A stretch of 64,000 bases of DNA from Ciona intestinalis (Eukaryota > Chordata > Ascidiacea > Phlebobranchia > Cionidae): NCBI RefSeq assembly GCF_000224145.3, contig NW_004190387.2:101464-165463 (forward strand), written 5' to 3'. Both the position numbers and the translations under genes were made by a program. This document shows, in pieces, positions 1 to 15,811 of this stretch. The notes under the pieces were generated by a model. It saw only the letters and a program-made list of their open reading frames with translations, was not told the DNA's origin and made no database searches. Numbering within the stretch: the stretch's first letter is position 1; each line of letters starts with the position of its first letter.

Positions 1-71
1 CACGTATGTAACTTTGTGTGAAAACAGTATTCCCTTTGGCCATCATTCTTGAGCTAAAACTCGTTTTTTAC

Positions 72-3591
<3,520 letters not shown>

Positions 3592-3829
3592 TATAATCTG
3601 GCAGCAACTTCGGATTTGAAATTTGACGGGTCGCCCAAACTGTCGTTAAGTGCGCGGACTTTTGATTTGACATAAAACAGCAATAAACACGTGGAGAGTT
3701 CAGCATTAAAAACATAACTTCATATCTCTCCAGGCAATTTCACTTATTAGAAAAGTTATTAAGTATAAATGGAAAACATACTGGCCAAAAACGGACTGAA
3801 TCTGGTACTATGACGTCACAATTGCATTT

Positions 3830-3982
3830 ATGATGCGGAATGCAATGACGTCATATGACAGACTTGAATTGGAAATTATTTTATTGGAAGAACGAAAACT
3901 TGAAGGTGTGCGGATAAAAAAGGAAAAGCAACGAAAATACTGCGAGCGTGAAAAAAATAAAGTATTTCCACAGTCTGGATAA
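3830..3982 (+). CDS. Small charged ORF, 50 aa, unknown
   Basis: ATG at 3830 (a second ATG follows directly), TAA at 3980-3982. The product is rich in Glu, Lys and Arg with heptad-like leucines (LELEIILLEERKLEG, then IKKEKQRKY), which predicts a single helix or coiled coil. It lies about 240 bp upstream of the TSSK start on the opposite strand. I do not recognise the family. The segment resembles the C-terminal helices of transposase-derived proteins, so it may be a decayed TE fragment, an exon of an unseen gene, or chance. Confidence 0.25.
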   Translation: MMRNAMTSYDRLELEIILLEERKLEGVRIKKEKQRKYCEREKNKVFPQSG

Positions 3983-4458
3983 AGAAAAAGCCCCAAAATT
4001 CACAATTTTTTCGCCTATGGTGTACTTTATATTCATAAAGAACAAAAAAACTTAATTGTTTTGACTTTTTAAAATGAATTCATTTTTACGAGATAAACTA
4101 TTGTAATATTTCTTTCGCATGCGTGTGCTCAGAAAACATAAAAGTGCAAAAGTGTGAAACAGAATAGCTTGACCAAGAGTTTATGGGTTTAAAATGGCAA
4201 ATTTTCCCAAGTTAAATGCGGAAGTACACTACTGTGCTGTTGTACTTCACTTGTAAGCGGAAAAACTAGTCAACAATATATGGAAAAGTTAGAATAATTG
4301 CCCATTTATAGAAAGTTTGGGAACGTTTTAACATGTGTTTTGTACAATTGTAAAATATGGGACTTTTTATTTTGCCAAATGTGTCGTGACAAAAATCATA
4401 AATACTTTATCATATTGGAAAGAATTATTATTTTTAAGCGGTCGCTGCGACAAACGTA

Positions 4459-4652
4459 TATAGTACTGTGTGGTAAGATGGAATACCGGTAATACCTAAA
4501 TCCCTTGTTTCCTGATCATGTTTTGAACATTTAACAACGACCATTTAGGGTCGTGGGGCTACAGTAACGTAATTCTGTAAATAATTTTTTGTTTACTACC
4601 ATGTGACGTAAAAAGAGAATAAACATGTCTCGATTTACCCCACCCTACTATA
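4459..4652. mobile_element. MITE copy, diverged
   Basis: TAGTACTGTGTGGTAAGATG at the left and CCCCACCCTACTATA at the right, with the family's TTTGTTTACTACC core. ~190 bp. Confidence 0.7.
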
Positions 4653-4794
4653 ACAGTAATGATTGTGCTTTAAAACGTGTGGGTTGTGCGGACGTACCAA
4701 GGCGTGAACAACATGAACAGCAATACGGAAGTGATTACACACGATTTACAGTGATTTTTGACCATTTCGCAGAAATTTGATGTCCTAAGCACCT

Positions 4795-7700
4795 TCAGTT
4801 CGTCACAGCGAATTCAGAGAGATGTTTAAGCGTCTCAACCCCACGTAGTAACCTCTGATAAGAATCCGTAGCGTTTTGTACCGAGTCGTGGACTTTGTAC
4901 TTTTTAGTAACTTTATTCTAAAAACAAATTTTGGTATGAATTTTGTATAAGGTGTAAACACGAAAAGTAGAAAACATTGGTTACATTTAGCAAATTAGCA
5001 TAGTAGTTAGCGCTCCTGCCTCTAGCCAAATACAGGTTCGAGCCTCGACGCTGCTACCATTGTGGGCGTATGTGTCCTTCGGCAAGACACCGCTCCAACC
5101 TAGTGGAATGTGCGGCAACGACAGTCGTTATAACACGGGTGTTCTGTTTCATACACCTTATGCCGGCTTACAAACTGCAACGTATGTAACTAATTTATTT
5201 ATTCTCGCATGGCGGAAAAACGACAGTTGTTATACAACGGGTGTTCTGTTTATACACTTCAGCTTTCCCATACATACCATTATAGTTGACACAAGTGCCT
5301 TAACTTGGTCGTTTAGTTTTTTCTCAGCGTCGATTAATACATCGCGTCGTTTACGTGCGCGTTGCAACGCTGCGTTGCGCTCGGCCTCGAAAGTAAAATA
5401 TGAATGAACGATGGATTGAAGTCCTGGCCACGTGGATGCGGTAGAGGGGTCGGAAAACTGGGGAGGAAAACAATTATTCTTTAACTAAAATATCCCTGAT
5501 ACAAAAATATATTCTTACTGTAGCAACCATGCTTATTTTCTTCCAATTAAATGAAAATAAGTTTAACAACTGTTGTTCTGTCACTATATCCTGACTTTTG
5601 TTTAAAATATTTCAAAATCCTTGCTACCGTAATCGAAGAGACAAATAAAGTTAAAGGTAAATTATAACTATTGTTCCCTTTATAATTATTATAACTAATA
5701 TAATAATACCTTGTGTTTGCATCTAACACAGAACCACATATTAGTTGGCGCTTGGTCCATCACTGGTTTAGTGCAATGTAAGTGGTATGAACATCCGCAT
5801 GTATCACATGATATAAGGCCACCGTTTGACTTCTGGCATACACCGCATGGACCACTATTGTGGGGATCCTGGAGGAAAAAAATACAATAATCCACAAAGT
5901 AACATACTTGGTAACTTGTAAGCGGGCACGCGAGGTGTATGAAACAGAACACCCGTGTTATAACGACTGTCATTCCCCAGCCACCCAAGAGTAAATAAGT
6001 TATGTGTCTATACAAACAAGCAGAGCTAAAGTATATTGCATTCACCACATTAGTCAATGAGGTTCCCTATGTTTGACAACTATGAGTGTAACTGTATTTT
6101 AACAATGTCACCCCAGGTTTTATTCTGCTGTTAGGTGTCTATACAAACTAGCAGAGCCAAAGTATATTGCATTCACCATATTAATCAATAGGGTTCCCTA
6201 TGTTTGATTACTATGAGTGTGTGTTTTATCACCAAGCCCCAAAAATATGATTTGAACTTACCGAATCACTTCTTCGTTTCACACGAGTTTTAATGACACT
6301 CGAATCCTGCAACGGTGTTTTCATTTTCAAAGGTTTTGCTTGTTCAATAATGTGTGACACTTCTTCTGTGATGTCAGAACGCTTGGTGGAATTACGTGGA
6401 CGACCTGGGAATTGAATTGTTGTAATTGTAAGATACAAATATGCATAACAAATCTAAGGAGATATAACAGATATGTAGCTGGTAATTACTATGTTTAAAA
6501 TAAACTAAAATACCACAAACGGGGCTGAAATTAAGGGAAAATTAAGTGTTTTAGAACCCAAGTTTTACACCTTAAAACTGAATTAATTTGATTAGGAATA
6601 TTTTAATACAAATAAATAACTGTTTTGCCTAAAGCTACCCCTCACCTCTTGATCGTTTAGCGGGCACTGTATCCTCCAATCCCAGCAACTCAGGTGGAAG
6701 CAACCTTTTGGCAGATTCAGCAGCAGAAGTGGAGACATAGATACCTCCACTGTATACAGGATTCGCTGCTACTTTTCGACGGCCATATCGGCGGTTTCGG
6801 AGCCGCTCTGCGCGCTCCTTGGGCACGAGGTGCAACTGGGACAAGAAGTCGTGTTTCTGTGAAAAAAATAGTTGCTTAGTTAATAGGTGGGGGTCAAATG
6901 GATCGGTTATGTCTTGCGTTGCTACCATTGTTGGCACATGTACCGTGGGTAAGACAAACAATTTTCTGCAACCCAGCGGTGACGAAAAAATGTTAAAAAA
7001 TCACCTACAAGAGTTCACCAGCTTGACACAAGGTACCGTGCGTATTATACCATTAACCATGAAGGGTTGAAAAGTTTAGAAGGTTAAAAGGGGTCATGAA
7101 CAAAAGAAATGGGAAGCTCTAAGTTATAGCATGTACTACCTGTTGGGCACTTTTTTCTATTCTATGTGGGTGAGGTCCTACAACTATTTTTTGTTCATTC
7201 ACAAATCTTCAAATTTTCATACATGATAACTTGTAATCTGGTTAAAAACGCACAAAACGTATTTAGTTAAGTTTAGTGAAAAATCCTACATTAAGTTGTG
7301 AGGTGCTCACAGCTGCGTAGTTTCTCGCGCTTTTCGGCAACGATGGTTTCTCGTCATCTTGATCCAAGGAAGCATCGATTTCTGGAGACGGGGCAAGATG
7401 GTCCGGGGATGTGGAAGCTGTAGAGAGGACTTCATAAAGATGTTTGTTGTTCGGGGCAGTTTGGGATTTTGTTTGTGTGGAAATGATAAAGATCGATCAT
7501 GTCTTATCTATCCCCCCGTGACGGGGCAACGACGTCGTCGTTCGTTATAATACCGATGTTCTGTTATACACCTCATACCTACGAGTTACCACATAAGTAA
7601 CTTTGAAAATCTCATATTTATCCTTGCATGGTGGGGTAAATCATAGTTGTAACACGGGTGTCTTATTGCATGTGTAGTGGCTTGACAGGTTCATAATCAT

Positions 7701-10700
7701 ACACCTTGTGCCTAATTTTGACAGGTTCATACACCTTGTCATTAACTCTTTAACTGCCCAAGGCGACTAAAGTCGCTCTGGGACCACACGTCACTTAAAC
7801 GGCGATTCTGTGGTCATTTCTCCATTATCGATCCCAAATTTGGTTTCATTTGAAAGAGGAAGCAATTTCCTTTTGATTTCAGCAATAAAAAAATATATCA
7901 ACGTATTTAAACATTTTGAGNNNNNNNNNNNNNNNNNNNNNNNNNNNNNNNNNNNNNNNNNNNNNNNNNNNNNNNNNNNNNNNNNNNNNNNNNNNNNNNN
8001 NNNNNNNNNNNNNNNNNNNNNNNNNNNNNNNNNNNNNNNNNNNNNAAGTAGTTCATCATGTTCATTCACAAATCTTCGAATTTTCATACATGATAACTTG
8101 TAATCTGGTTGAAAACGCACAAAACGTATTTAGTTAAGTTTAGTGAAAAATCCTACATTAAGTTGTGAGGTGCTCACAGCTGCGTAGTTTCTCGCGCTTT
8201 TCGGCAACGATGGTTTCTCGTCATCTTGATCCAAGGAAGCATCGATTTCTGGAGACGGGGCAAGATGGTCCGGGGATGTGGAAGCTGTAGAGAGGACTTC
8301 GTAAAGATGTTTGTTGTTCGGGGCAGTTTGGGATTTTGTTTGTGTGGAAATGATAAAGATCGATCATGTCTTATCTATCCCCCCGTGACGGGGCAACAAC
8401 GTCGTCGTTCGTTATAACACCGATGTTCTGTTATACACCTCATATCCTTGCATGGTGGGGTAAATCATAGTTGTAACACGGGTGTCTTATTGCATGTGTA
8501 GTGGCTTGACAGGTTCATAATCATACACCTTGTGCCTAATTTTGACAGGTTCATACACCTTGTCATTAATTTACGTGGCTACATTTTTATACCTAAAAAA
8601 AAACCCATAAAATAACCAAGTTTACCAATGTAATTAGTTTGTTTCGGAGTCATCACAATTTTCTGCGACAGTTTTTCCAATGACTTGATATTCTGTAGAT
8701 CAACTTCACTGTTTGTTAGTTTTGATTCGTTGCCAATTGGGACGAAACAAGACGGCTCTTTTGTGGCTGCCATGTTCAACCATACTGTAATATATGAATA
8801 AATGAGTTAGTGACAGTCTGGATCAAGTGCTATGCAACATATAGTACTGTATGGCAAGGTATAAGATGCACTGTTGACATATTATAAACCGAAAAACTTT
8901 TGAGACGGTTCTTTTATGGCTGCCATGTTTAACCATACTGTCAAGTGCTACAAATTTGTAACGCATTGTACTGTGGCCCGGGGGGTAGGATGGGATACCT
9001 TTAGCAGTTAGCACCTAAATTCTATATTTCCTGAACGAAACTTGAACGATAACAATGGTTTTTTTGAGTCGAGAAGTTAAGGTTATATAATTTTATAAAT
9101 AATCTCTGTTTACTACCAAATGGGACAAGAGAGAGAATAAAAACATGTCCCTACTACACCCGATTATACATAATTAAGTCCAATAAACTGTCACATGTAT
9201 TATGATTAAAATTGTGAACTCTTTGCACTGAAAATAAAAAAGCCAATTACCTTGTGTTTGGTTTGTTTTCGGATGGTTTTGTTTCTGCACAAAAGTTTCC
9301 GTAATATTTGGAGTAGAGGCAAGGTTTGGTCGCAATGCACGGGGAGATACAAGCCTATAATATAGTTATTAAAGTATTAATGTAATGATCAATGAATGGA
9401 TACTACATATTTACATAACATAACTACATAAGGTATATACAATTATGTTATATATATATTCGGAGTAAAAAAACATCAATTTTATTTACTTTTTTAGAAC
9501 AGAATAACGAAATAAGAACATGATACTTGGGGTNNNNNNNNNNNNNNNNNNNNNNNNNNNNNNNNNNNNNNNNNNNNNNNNNNAGCTTTGTTATTTACTA
9601 TTGTTTTGTCATTGAATTTGTGTTTTCTAGAGCCTCATTGATGAATACAACAGAGCCACAATTTACTTTATTCACTGAAAACAATAAGTTTGTCAACAGC
9701 ACCAATAGCACCATCATTAGGAGGTTCGAAAGTATGACGCCAATGGCTCTTCATGAGATTTTTAACTGTATGAAAATGCTAGAAGTACATTTTATACATC
9801 AAAAGAAAGATAATTTGATACTGATTAAGTTTGCAATGCATTACTTTTGGATATTTTTGTTCATTCCTGAAATATTCTATATTGAAAAATTCATTATGAC
9901 GTCATCGTTATTTTGATGACGTCATCAAAAAATTAAAAATATGAAGTTAAAGAGAATTTTATACTCTTCAAACTTTCTATAGCATGTTTTGCTCTAACTG
10001 CTATAGTTTGGCTACAAAATCCAATTAGATGATACCTGGTCAAAAATTAAAAATTTTGAAAAAATAGGCGGCAGTTAAAGGGTTAATTTACGTGGCTACA
10101 TTTTTATACCTAAAAAAAAAAACCATAAAATAACCAAGTTTACCAATGTAATTAGTTTGTTTCGGAGTCATCACAATTTTCTGCGACAGTTTTTCCAATG
10201 ACTTGATATTCTGTAGATCAACTTCACTGTTTGTTAGTTTTGATTCGTTGCCAATTGGGACGAAACAAGACGGCTCTTTTGTGGCTGCCATGTTCAACCA
10301 TACTGTAATATATGAATAAATAAGTTAGTGACAGTCTGGATCAAGTGCTATGCAACATATAGTACTGTATGGCAAGGTATAAGATGCACTGTTGACATAT
10401 TATAAACCGAAAAACTTTTGAGACGGTTCTTTTATGGCTGCCATGTTTAACCATACTGTCAAGTGCTACAAACGCATTGTACTGTGGCCCGTGGGGTAGG
10501 ATGGGATACCTTTAGCAGTTAGCACCTAAATTCTATATTTCCTGAACGAAACTTGAACGATAACAATGGTTTTTTTGAGTCGAGAAGATAAGATCATATA
10601 ATTTTATAAATAATCTCTGTTTACTACCAAATGGGACAAGAGAGAGAATAAAAACATGTCTCCTACCACACCCGATTATACATAATAAAGTCCAATGAAC

Positions 10701-13670
10701 TGTCACATGTATTATGATTAAAATTGTGAACTCTTTGCACTGAAAATAAAAAAGCCAATTACCTTGTGTTTGGTTTGTTTTCGGATGGTTTTGTTTCTGC
10801 ACAAAAGTTTCCGTAATATTTGGAGTAGAGGCAAGGTTTGGTCGCAATGCACGGGGAGATACAAGCCTATAATATAGTTATTAAAGTATTAATGTAATGA
10901 TCAATGAATGGATACTACATATTTATATAACATAAGGTAGATACAATAGTGGGATATATATTTGGTATAAGAAAACATCAATTTTATTTACTTTTTAGAA
11001 CAGAATAACGAATAAAGAACATGATAATTGGGTAATAAAGTATAAATATACTTGTCATTGAACAGATACCACATGTTTATAAACATAAGGTGTATATATA
11101 GACACTATACATATACAATAGTGTTATATATACCTTATGTTATATAACACCATTTTAAAATCCACCTTAAAAAAATCATTTCAACAAACTGACAGTGACA
11201 TGCATAGTAGACCTAAAAAGCGGGCTCAATGTGAAAAAATGTAGTTGCCACACCCTGTGAGGATAAATCAGTTACATCGTACAATTATTCATATTTTTAA
11301 TAACTTATACCTAAATGTCGGTTTGTCGTTATGTATTTTTGCAGTGGAAAGCAAAACAATTGAACGACCGCCTGATTTCCCTGTAACTGGAACCTGGGGA
11401 ACATTATTAAGAAATAGGGGTAACTGAAATAAACTTGTTTCATAACTGTAAGATATTGTTTATCTCGTATAAAAAAAAACTAATTTTTAAATTTTGATTA
11501 CTATGTTTTTCATGAAACTTTTTGGTACAATTTTTTCTTACTACCTTTTAATTAAAATTTTAATGCTTTGAGAATATTTATTTTATATTTAAAAATATAT
11601 ATATATATATAATATAAATAAAAAGGTAATTAACATTTTTATGTATATACAATTAAAACTTACCCTAAACTTAACTGGATGATTGGCTGAGTTCGTCGGG
11701 GACAGCGCTCCGAGGTCACCTAGTGGCGCAAGAGGAAGAAGAACGGAATTCCCATTGTTGAGAGTTTTTAAAAGTTTGTTGTTCGAATTTGAACCTGATT
11801 TCGTTAAGTTAAGAGGCTGGTAATGGTCAGGTGATTTCCCATTTGTGAGAACTGGGTTATTTGTTTGTTGTGTGATTTCTAGAACTGTATGAGTGTTTGG
11901 TTTTATAACTCCGTTACTGATCAACACTTTTGTTAACTCTTTTGTTTCATGTGGTTTCATAAAGTTTATTTTTGTGGGTGGGGACTTTGCACCACCATTG
12001 CAGAGTATTGAAACACCAGTCGTGCTGGTTTGGTTTGGTTGAGAAACTATGTCTTGTTGGTAATTAATGGATGAAATTTGCACCAGTTGTCCAACGGACG
12101 TAGTTTTGTCTTGAGATCCTATTTTTATGAATGAACTTCCATTTACAATCGTGTGATCTTTTGATTCTGTAACAGTAAGGTATAAATAACTCAATAAAAT
12201 TTGTTTTGTTTCCCTGGTCACGATAACGAAGAACGGGAAATTTACAAAGGGCTTATTGATAAAACAGAAAAAGAAATAACGCTTTGGATAAAAAATTAAA
12301 ATGGATAAGTACATTACAGAATTGATAAATTCCTTATTAGTTAATTGATAAATTAATAATTAAATTATTTAGCAAAATATAATATATATATATACGCAAA
12401 AAAAATATAAAAATATATGTACATATAAAGATTTTTTTTTTTATAAAAAGTAAATAAATTATTATAAAATTTATTATTAACCTATATTCGTTGTGTTATT
12501 TTCATCTTTAACTTTTTTCTTTTCGTTTGACTTAGCTTTGCTTAATTGCTTTTGAACCGCACCCAACTCAGATATATGTTTTTGTATGTCTCGAAGCTCT
12601 TTTCTTAGTATTTCATCCTGTATTGAACAAAAGCAACTTTAATAGTAAACCCTATAGGCTATTTTACAAAGGAATTGTAATAAGGTTCTATATTAAACCA
12701 TCTTTAACAGTATGTCTTATATTTAACAAAAATAACTTTGAAAGTAAAACCTATATTTATTAAAACAAACTACAATTTACTAATTTTAATATTAGAAAAC
12801 GGTTTTTAAACATTTTTTTGTACCTTTGGCGTTTCTTTTAGCTTTGCCATGAGGATCTGTTGATAAAAAAAACACTGTATTAATTTATTGAGAATAAATT
12901 CCTAGTAAAAGGATATAGTTTGTCCATGCACCATTTTAACGTGTTTACTTTGGCATCGTGTAGTTTTATTCGTATTTTACAGCGTGTAACTTGGTTTGGG
13001 ATATACAAAAGTTACAAACCGTGTATTATTACCAATAAGAGAGTTTTTGGTATAATATATTCGTATAACGAAGTAAAAAATCGGCGACATCACGCTGCCG
13101 CAGCGTTGGAGGTTTAAAGTCGATTGTTTCCTTTCGTAAAATGATTATTACAAGACCACGTGACTTCGCCGGCAACGCGAATCTCGTGTGACGTCATCAA
13201 CATACGCACTGGAGCGTCAAAAAGTGAACTACTTTTATATATCGGCGAATGTGCGGCTTACAATTATAGCACGGATTGCCTTTTAATCAATAACTTTTAA
13301 GCCGAAGTCGAGTTATTTTCGAAATTCGACGCTTTAGGAACCATAGACTCAGTTTTTCCGGGTAGCAGACCTGAATTTTTATCGCTGACTAATACAGCTT
13401 GTTCAAATACCGAGTATGTAACCAAACGGGCACACGACCCCCTTTCAAGGCCACACAAAATAAAGCAATACATTTTATGGCAGTTTAATATACATACAGC
13501 AAAACGAACCAATTGTATTGTTTGTATATGTACACACGTTAACCGTGCACGAATTCTACGTTCGATATTTTACAAAACAGCTGTTACATTTTAAAACATA
13601 AAAACGAGACCATTACCTGGTGTTGCAATATATCTGCTTTGAGCAGTTTTTGAACTTGCTTTAAGTCCAT
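4795..13670 (-). CDS. PHF21A: PHD finger protein 21A/B homologue (BHC80)
   Basis: Known role of the family: subunit of the LSD1-CoREST complex whose PHD finger reads unmethylated H3K4. Exons: 13617-13670 (ATG), 12824-12856, 12482-12617, 11664-12166, 11311-11423, 10763-10866, 10144-10302, 7311-7417 (or 8178-8284), 6646-6856, 6262-6404, 5710-5868, 5278-5457, 4795-4917 (stop 4795-4797). All phases agree; total 2025 nt, 674 aa (human about 680). The N-terminus (MDLKQVQKLLKADILQHQ) and a leucine-rich coiled coil align with the vertebrate start. A Gln/Ser/Thr-rich centre follows, then an AT-hook (KRSRGRPRN, about 470-478) split by an intron. The PHD finger has all C4HC3 ligands (C529, C532, C542, C545, H550, C553, C568, C571). 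The conserved WPG-x(4)-IVHSY and a C-terminal coiled coil close the protein. Exons 6, 7 and 8 have second copies at 9251-9354, 8626-8784 and 8178-8284. Those copies cannot be spliced in series in frame. Confidence 0.9.
5000..5257. mobile_element. tRNA-derived SINE fragments
   Basis: tRNA-like A-box region (GCATAGTAGTTAGCGC) and B box (GGTTCGAGCC) on the plus strand at about 5000-5100, then a body fragment (AACGACAGTCGTTATAACAC). It lies in the last PHF21A intron and runs almost to exon 12. Confidence 0.65.
5566..5660. repeat. Short interspersed repeat, ~95-bp family
   Basis: CAACTGTTGTTCTGTC ... TTTAAAATATTTC ... CGTAATCGAAGAGACAAATA. The same unit occurs at about 2395-2495, 16280-16385 and 32636-32735 in either orientation. 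Unnamed by me. Confidence 0.55.
5895..6000. mobile_element. SINE-body fragment
   Basis: GTAACTTGTAAGCGGGCACG ... GAACACCCGTGTTATAACGA in the PHF21A intron upstream of the PHD exon. Confidence 0.6.
7921..8045. other. Assembly gap (125 N)
   Basis: Run of N inside the left part of the piggyBac-like element. Confidence 0.95.
8046..9533. repeat. Second haplotype-like copy of PHF21A introns and exons 6-8
   Basis: Bounded by N gaps on both sides. It repeats 7200-7740 (exon 8 and flank) followed directly by 10083-11040 (exons 7 and 6), joined at an intact TTAA without the transposon. Exon copies: 8178-8284, 8626-8784, 9251-9354. Small indels and substitutions separate the copies, mostly in introns. 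Confidence 0.85.
8967..9168. mobile_element. MITE copy, diverged (haplotype copy 1)
   Basis: GTACTGTGGCCCGGGGGGTA to CACCCGATTATA with the TTTACTACCAAATGGGAC core; duplicated at 10478-10680. Confidence 0.6.
9534..9583. other. Assembly gap (50 N)
   Basis: Exactly 50 N. The sequence to its right is the interior of the piggyBac-like element. Confidence 0.95.
10478..10680. mobile_element. MITE copy, diverged (haplotype copy 2)
   Basis: Same insertion as 8967-9168 with few differences, which supports an allelic relation of the two blocks. Confidence 0.6.
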
Positions 13671-14988
13671 TACGTCTTCTGTAACTTGTACTGTACCATA
13701 AACTCCTTTTAGAATATCGCAAAATAATAATTTCACCGATAGGCACTAATAAACGACGCTCGTGGCCTATACATGTAGCTTTCCTTCAGTATATTCATCC
13801 GCGCAAAACATAAAACGCTTTATTTTAATAAACAGTAAAGTCAACCGCTTAAAAACTAACACCACATATATTTATGCACTAAACTAAAATTCTTTTGGTA
13901 TACTTTGCTTTATTTTAAAGTATTTATACACCTTGCAGCGTACTATTTTCTGATAGAGTAGCGCCACCGAACCACTAAACCAAGCAGTCAATGACAATAA
14001 GAGAAAAAGGGCTGGTGGTACCTCGAACACGTCTTTTGTGCTAACAAAGTTTAAGTATAGCTTTAAACATAGATGCAAGCGTAGTACAATATATACTATA
14101 TATATACCAACACATATATCTATACTTTATAAAAAAAAGTTTGTTATATAGTTTTACACGAACTCTTGACGTATAGTATATGCACACATATTATGTTTAC
14201 TATAGTAATAATACCGGTTTGTTCATTGATATATCTACACATAACAGCAACTATTTTGTAACCTTTCTGGCTATTACGCGGTTGTGTGCCTACACATCTG
14301 TACTATGTAGATTCAGTTAAACTTAGTCTGGTATTTCTAATCTGTACCCGTGCAATCGGTATAACTGCCTTGTGCTGAAGCCAAACAAAATCAACGCACA
14401 ATTAGTTGAGTTCGTGCTGAGTTATTTCTCTATTTAATCGCACGGCGTACCCGCATACTGACCGTTTTATCACCTAGATTAGCATAAGGTCGATAGCAAA
14501 CGCTGTGTAGTCTATTCACCACCTAAGAACTATTTGTGTTTTGCCCAAGAAACACCAAACAGCTGATACAACAAATTTTATCCACTGCTTCAGTGAATAT
14601 ATTAACTTCCGTTTCTTTATGTTAGAGGCATGTAACGTTTTCCTGAAATCAAAGTCGGCCTAAGGCTGACATTTTTATGCCTAGTGTTACTTACTTTTAC
14701 TAAATACTACCTCAAAAGCCCTTCTGTTTAAAAAAGGCAGGACAATTGTTATTATATCGCAACAGCATAACCTAAACGTATGCTATGTCAGTTTATATAG
14801 CTCATAAAAGGGTATTTTCGGCTTACAGTTTAATACAGAATGACAAATTCTGGCAAAATGGGTCTGAAACACTTTTAACGATCGTTAGGCTACACCTGCT
14901 GTTTTTTTCAGTACATTGTTAAACCTGGTCACGGTGCCGACTTTTAAATGTTACCATAGTTTTTAATAAGCCATCAATTCTGTGTATA

Positions 14989-15176
14989 AAGTAGGGTGGG
15001 GGAGATGCTTTCCATTCTATTTTCTTATCCCATTTGGTAGTAAACAAAGAACATTCAAAGAATTTTAAAACCGTATCCCAACAACTCCCATAGACCGGTA
15101 TTAATTGTTTAAAACATGATCAGGATATTTGTATATAATGGGTTAAAGGTGTCCCATCTTACCTTACAATACTGTA
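14989..15176. mobile_element. MITE copy
   Basis: GTAGGGTGGGGGAGATG to CTTACCTTACAATACTGTA; reverse orientation. Confidence 0.75.
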
Positions 15177-15387
15177 GCCTACACGGTTGCATAACTTAAC
15201 TACGTAAGCCAAGTGTAACAAATTACCACGAAAATGGCAAAATGCGTACGTTATTGCGGTGTATACAAAGGTCTCTTCTCGAAACCCATTTAACTTCTTC
15301 GCTTCTGCTGTTAAGTACTGGGAGTTTCTCTTTAAACAATACTGTTTTCTTTTCACAACTCGTAAAAAGCTGGCACCTGTCGTAAAG

Positions 15388-15600
15388 TTGTCACATACGT
15401 TGCAACTCGCAAGCTGGAATAAGGTGTTTGAAACAGAACACCCGTGTTATAACGACTGTCATTGCCCGCCATGCAGGGATAAATAAGTTACATACGTGGT
15501 AACTCATAAGTGGGCACAAGGTGTTTGAAACTGTGCTATAACGACTGTCGCTTTCTGGGCACGCGAAGAAAAAGCAAGTTACATTCACATGAAAATGCGT
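15388..15600. mobile_element. Two to three SINE-body units in tandem
   Basis: Repeated CGTAAG/CATAAG..GGCACAAGGTGTTTGAAAC units with GAACACCCGTGTTATAACGA. Confidence 0.6.
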
Positions 15601-15811
15601 TCCATATCTCAATTCTGCGTGTACGAAGGAAGAAAAAGGCGATTTCCGAAACAAACTGTTTTTATCACGGGTCGTACAAAGTTTAACTAAAAATCGTTTG
15701 CTTTAATATGGCAGTAGTTTTAAACACGCAAAAAATAGTCTTGTTTGTGGCAGTTTTAACTCAACGATTATTAAAACGTAGCAGTGTATAATACCGAACT
15801 GGGGGAGTTAT

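Larger units (their letters stand above)
3592..4794. other. Intergenic region between TSSK start and PHF21A 3' end
   Basis: 1.2 kb upstream of the TSSK start and downstream of the PHF21A stop. It holds two TGACGTCA palindromes (about 3812 and 3846), a short plus-strand ORF (3830-3982) and a MITE (4459-4652). No other gene seen. Confidence 0.6.
7746..10082. mobile_element. piggyBac-like element (TTAA target), interrupted by gaps and a foreign contig
   Basis: The left terminus (7746-7758, CTCTTTAACTGCC) and right terminus (10070-10082, GGCAGTTAAAGGG) are inverted repeats with one mismatch. Each is flanked outside by TTAA (7742-7745 and 10083-10086). TTAA duplication and CCCTTT-type ends are hallmarks of the piggyBac superfamily. 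Visible element sequence is 7746-7920 and 9584-10082; the middle is missing. No transposase is recognisable, so it may be non-autonomous. The 8046-9533 stretch between the gaps is not part of the element: it holds a second copy of the flanks with an empty TTAA at 8566-8569. Confidence 0.7.

Noticed and set aside
5000-5080. Possible tRNA gene
   Set aside because: A- and B-box-like strings are present but there is no cloverleaf or acceptor stem; it is a SINE head. The same holds for 51588-51650 and 32085-32150.
6635-7070. Plus-strand ORFs of 60-83 aa across PHF21A exon 9
   Set aside because: They are antisense shadows of the conserved minus-strand exon 6646-6856.
9527-9916. 129-aa ORF beginning in the N gap
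   Set aside because: Inside the piggyBac-like element but without transposase motifs; the start is in the gap. Could be the end of a decayed ORF, not supportable.
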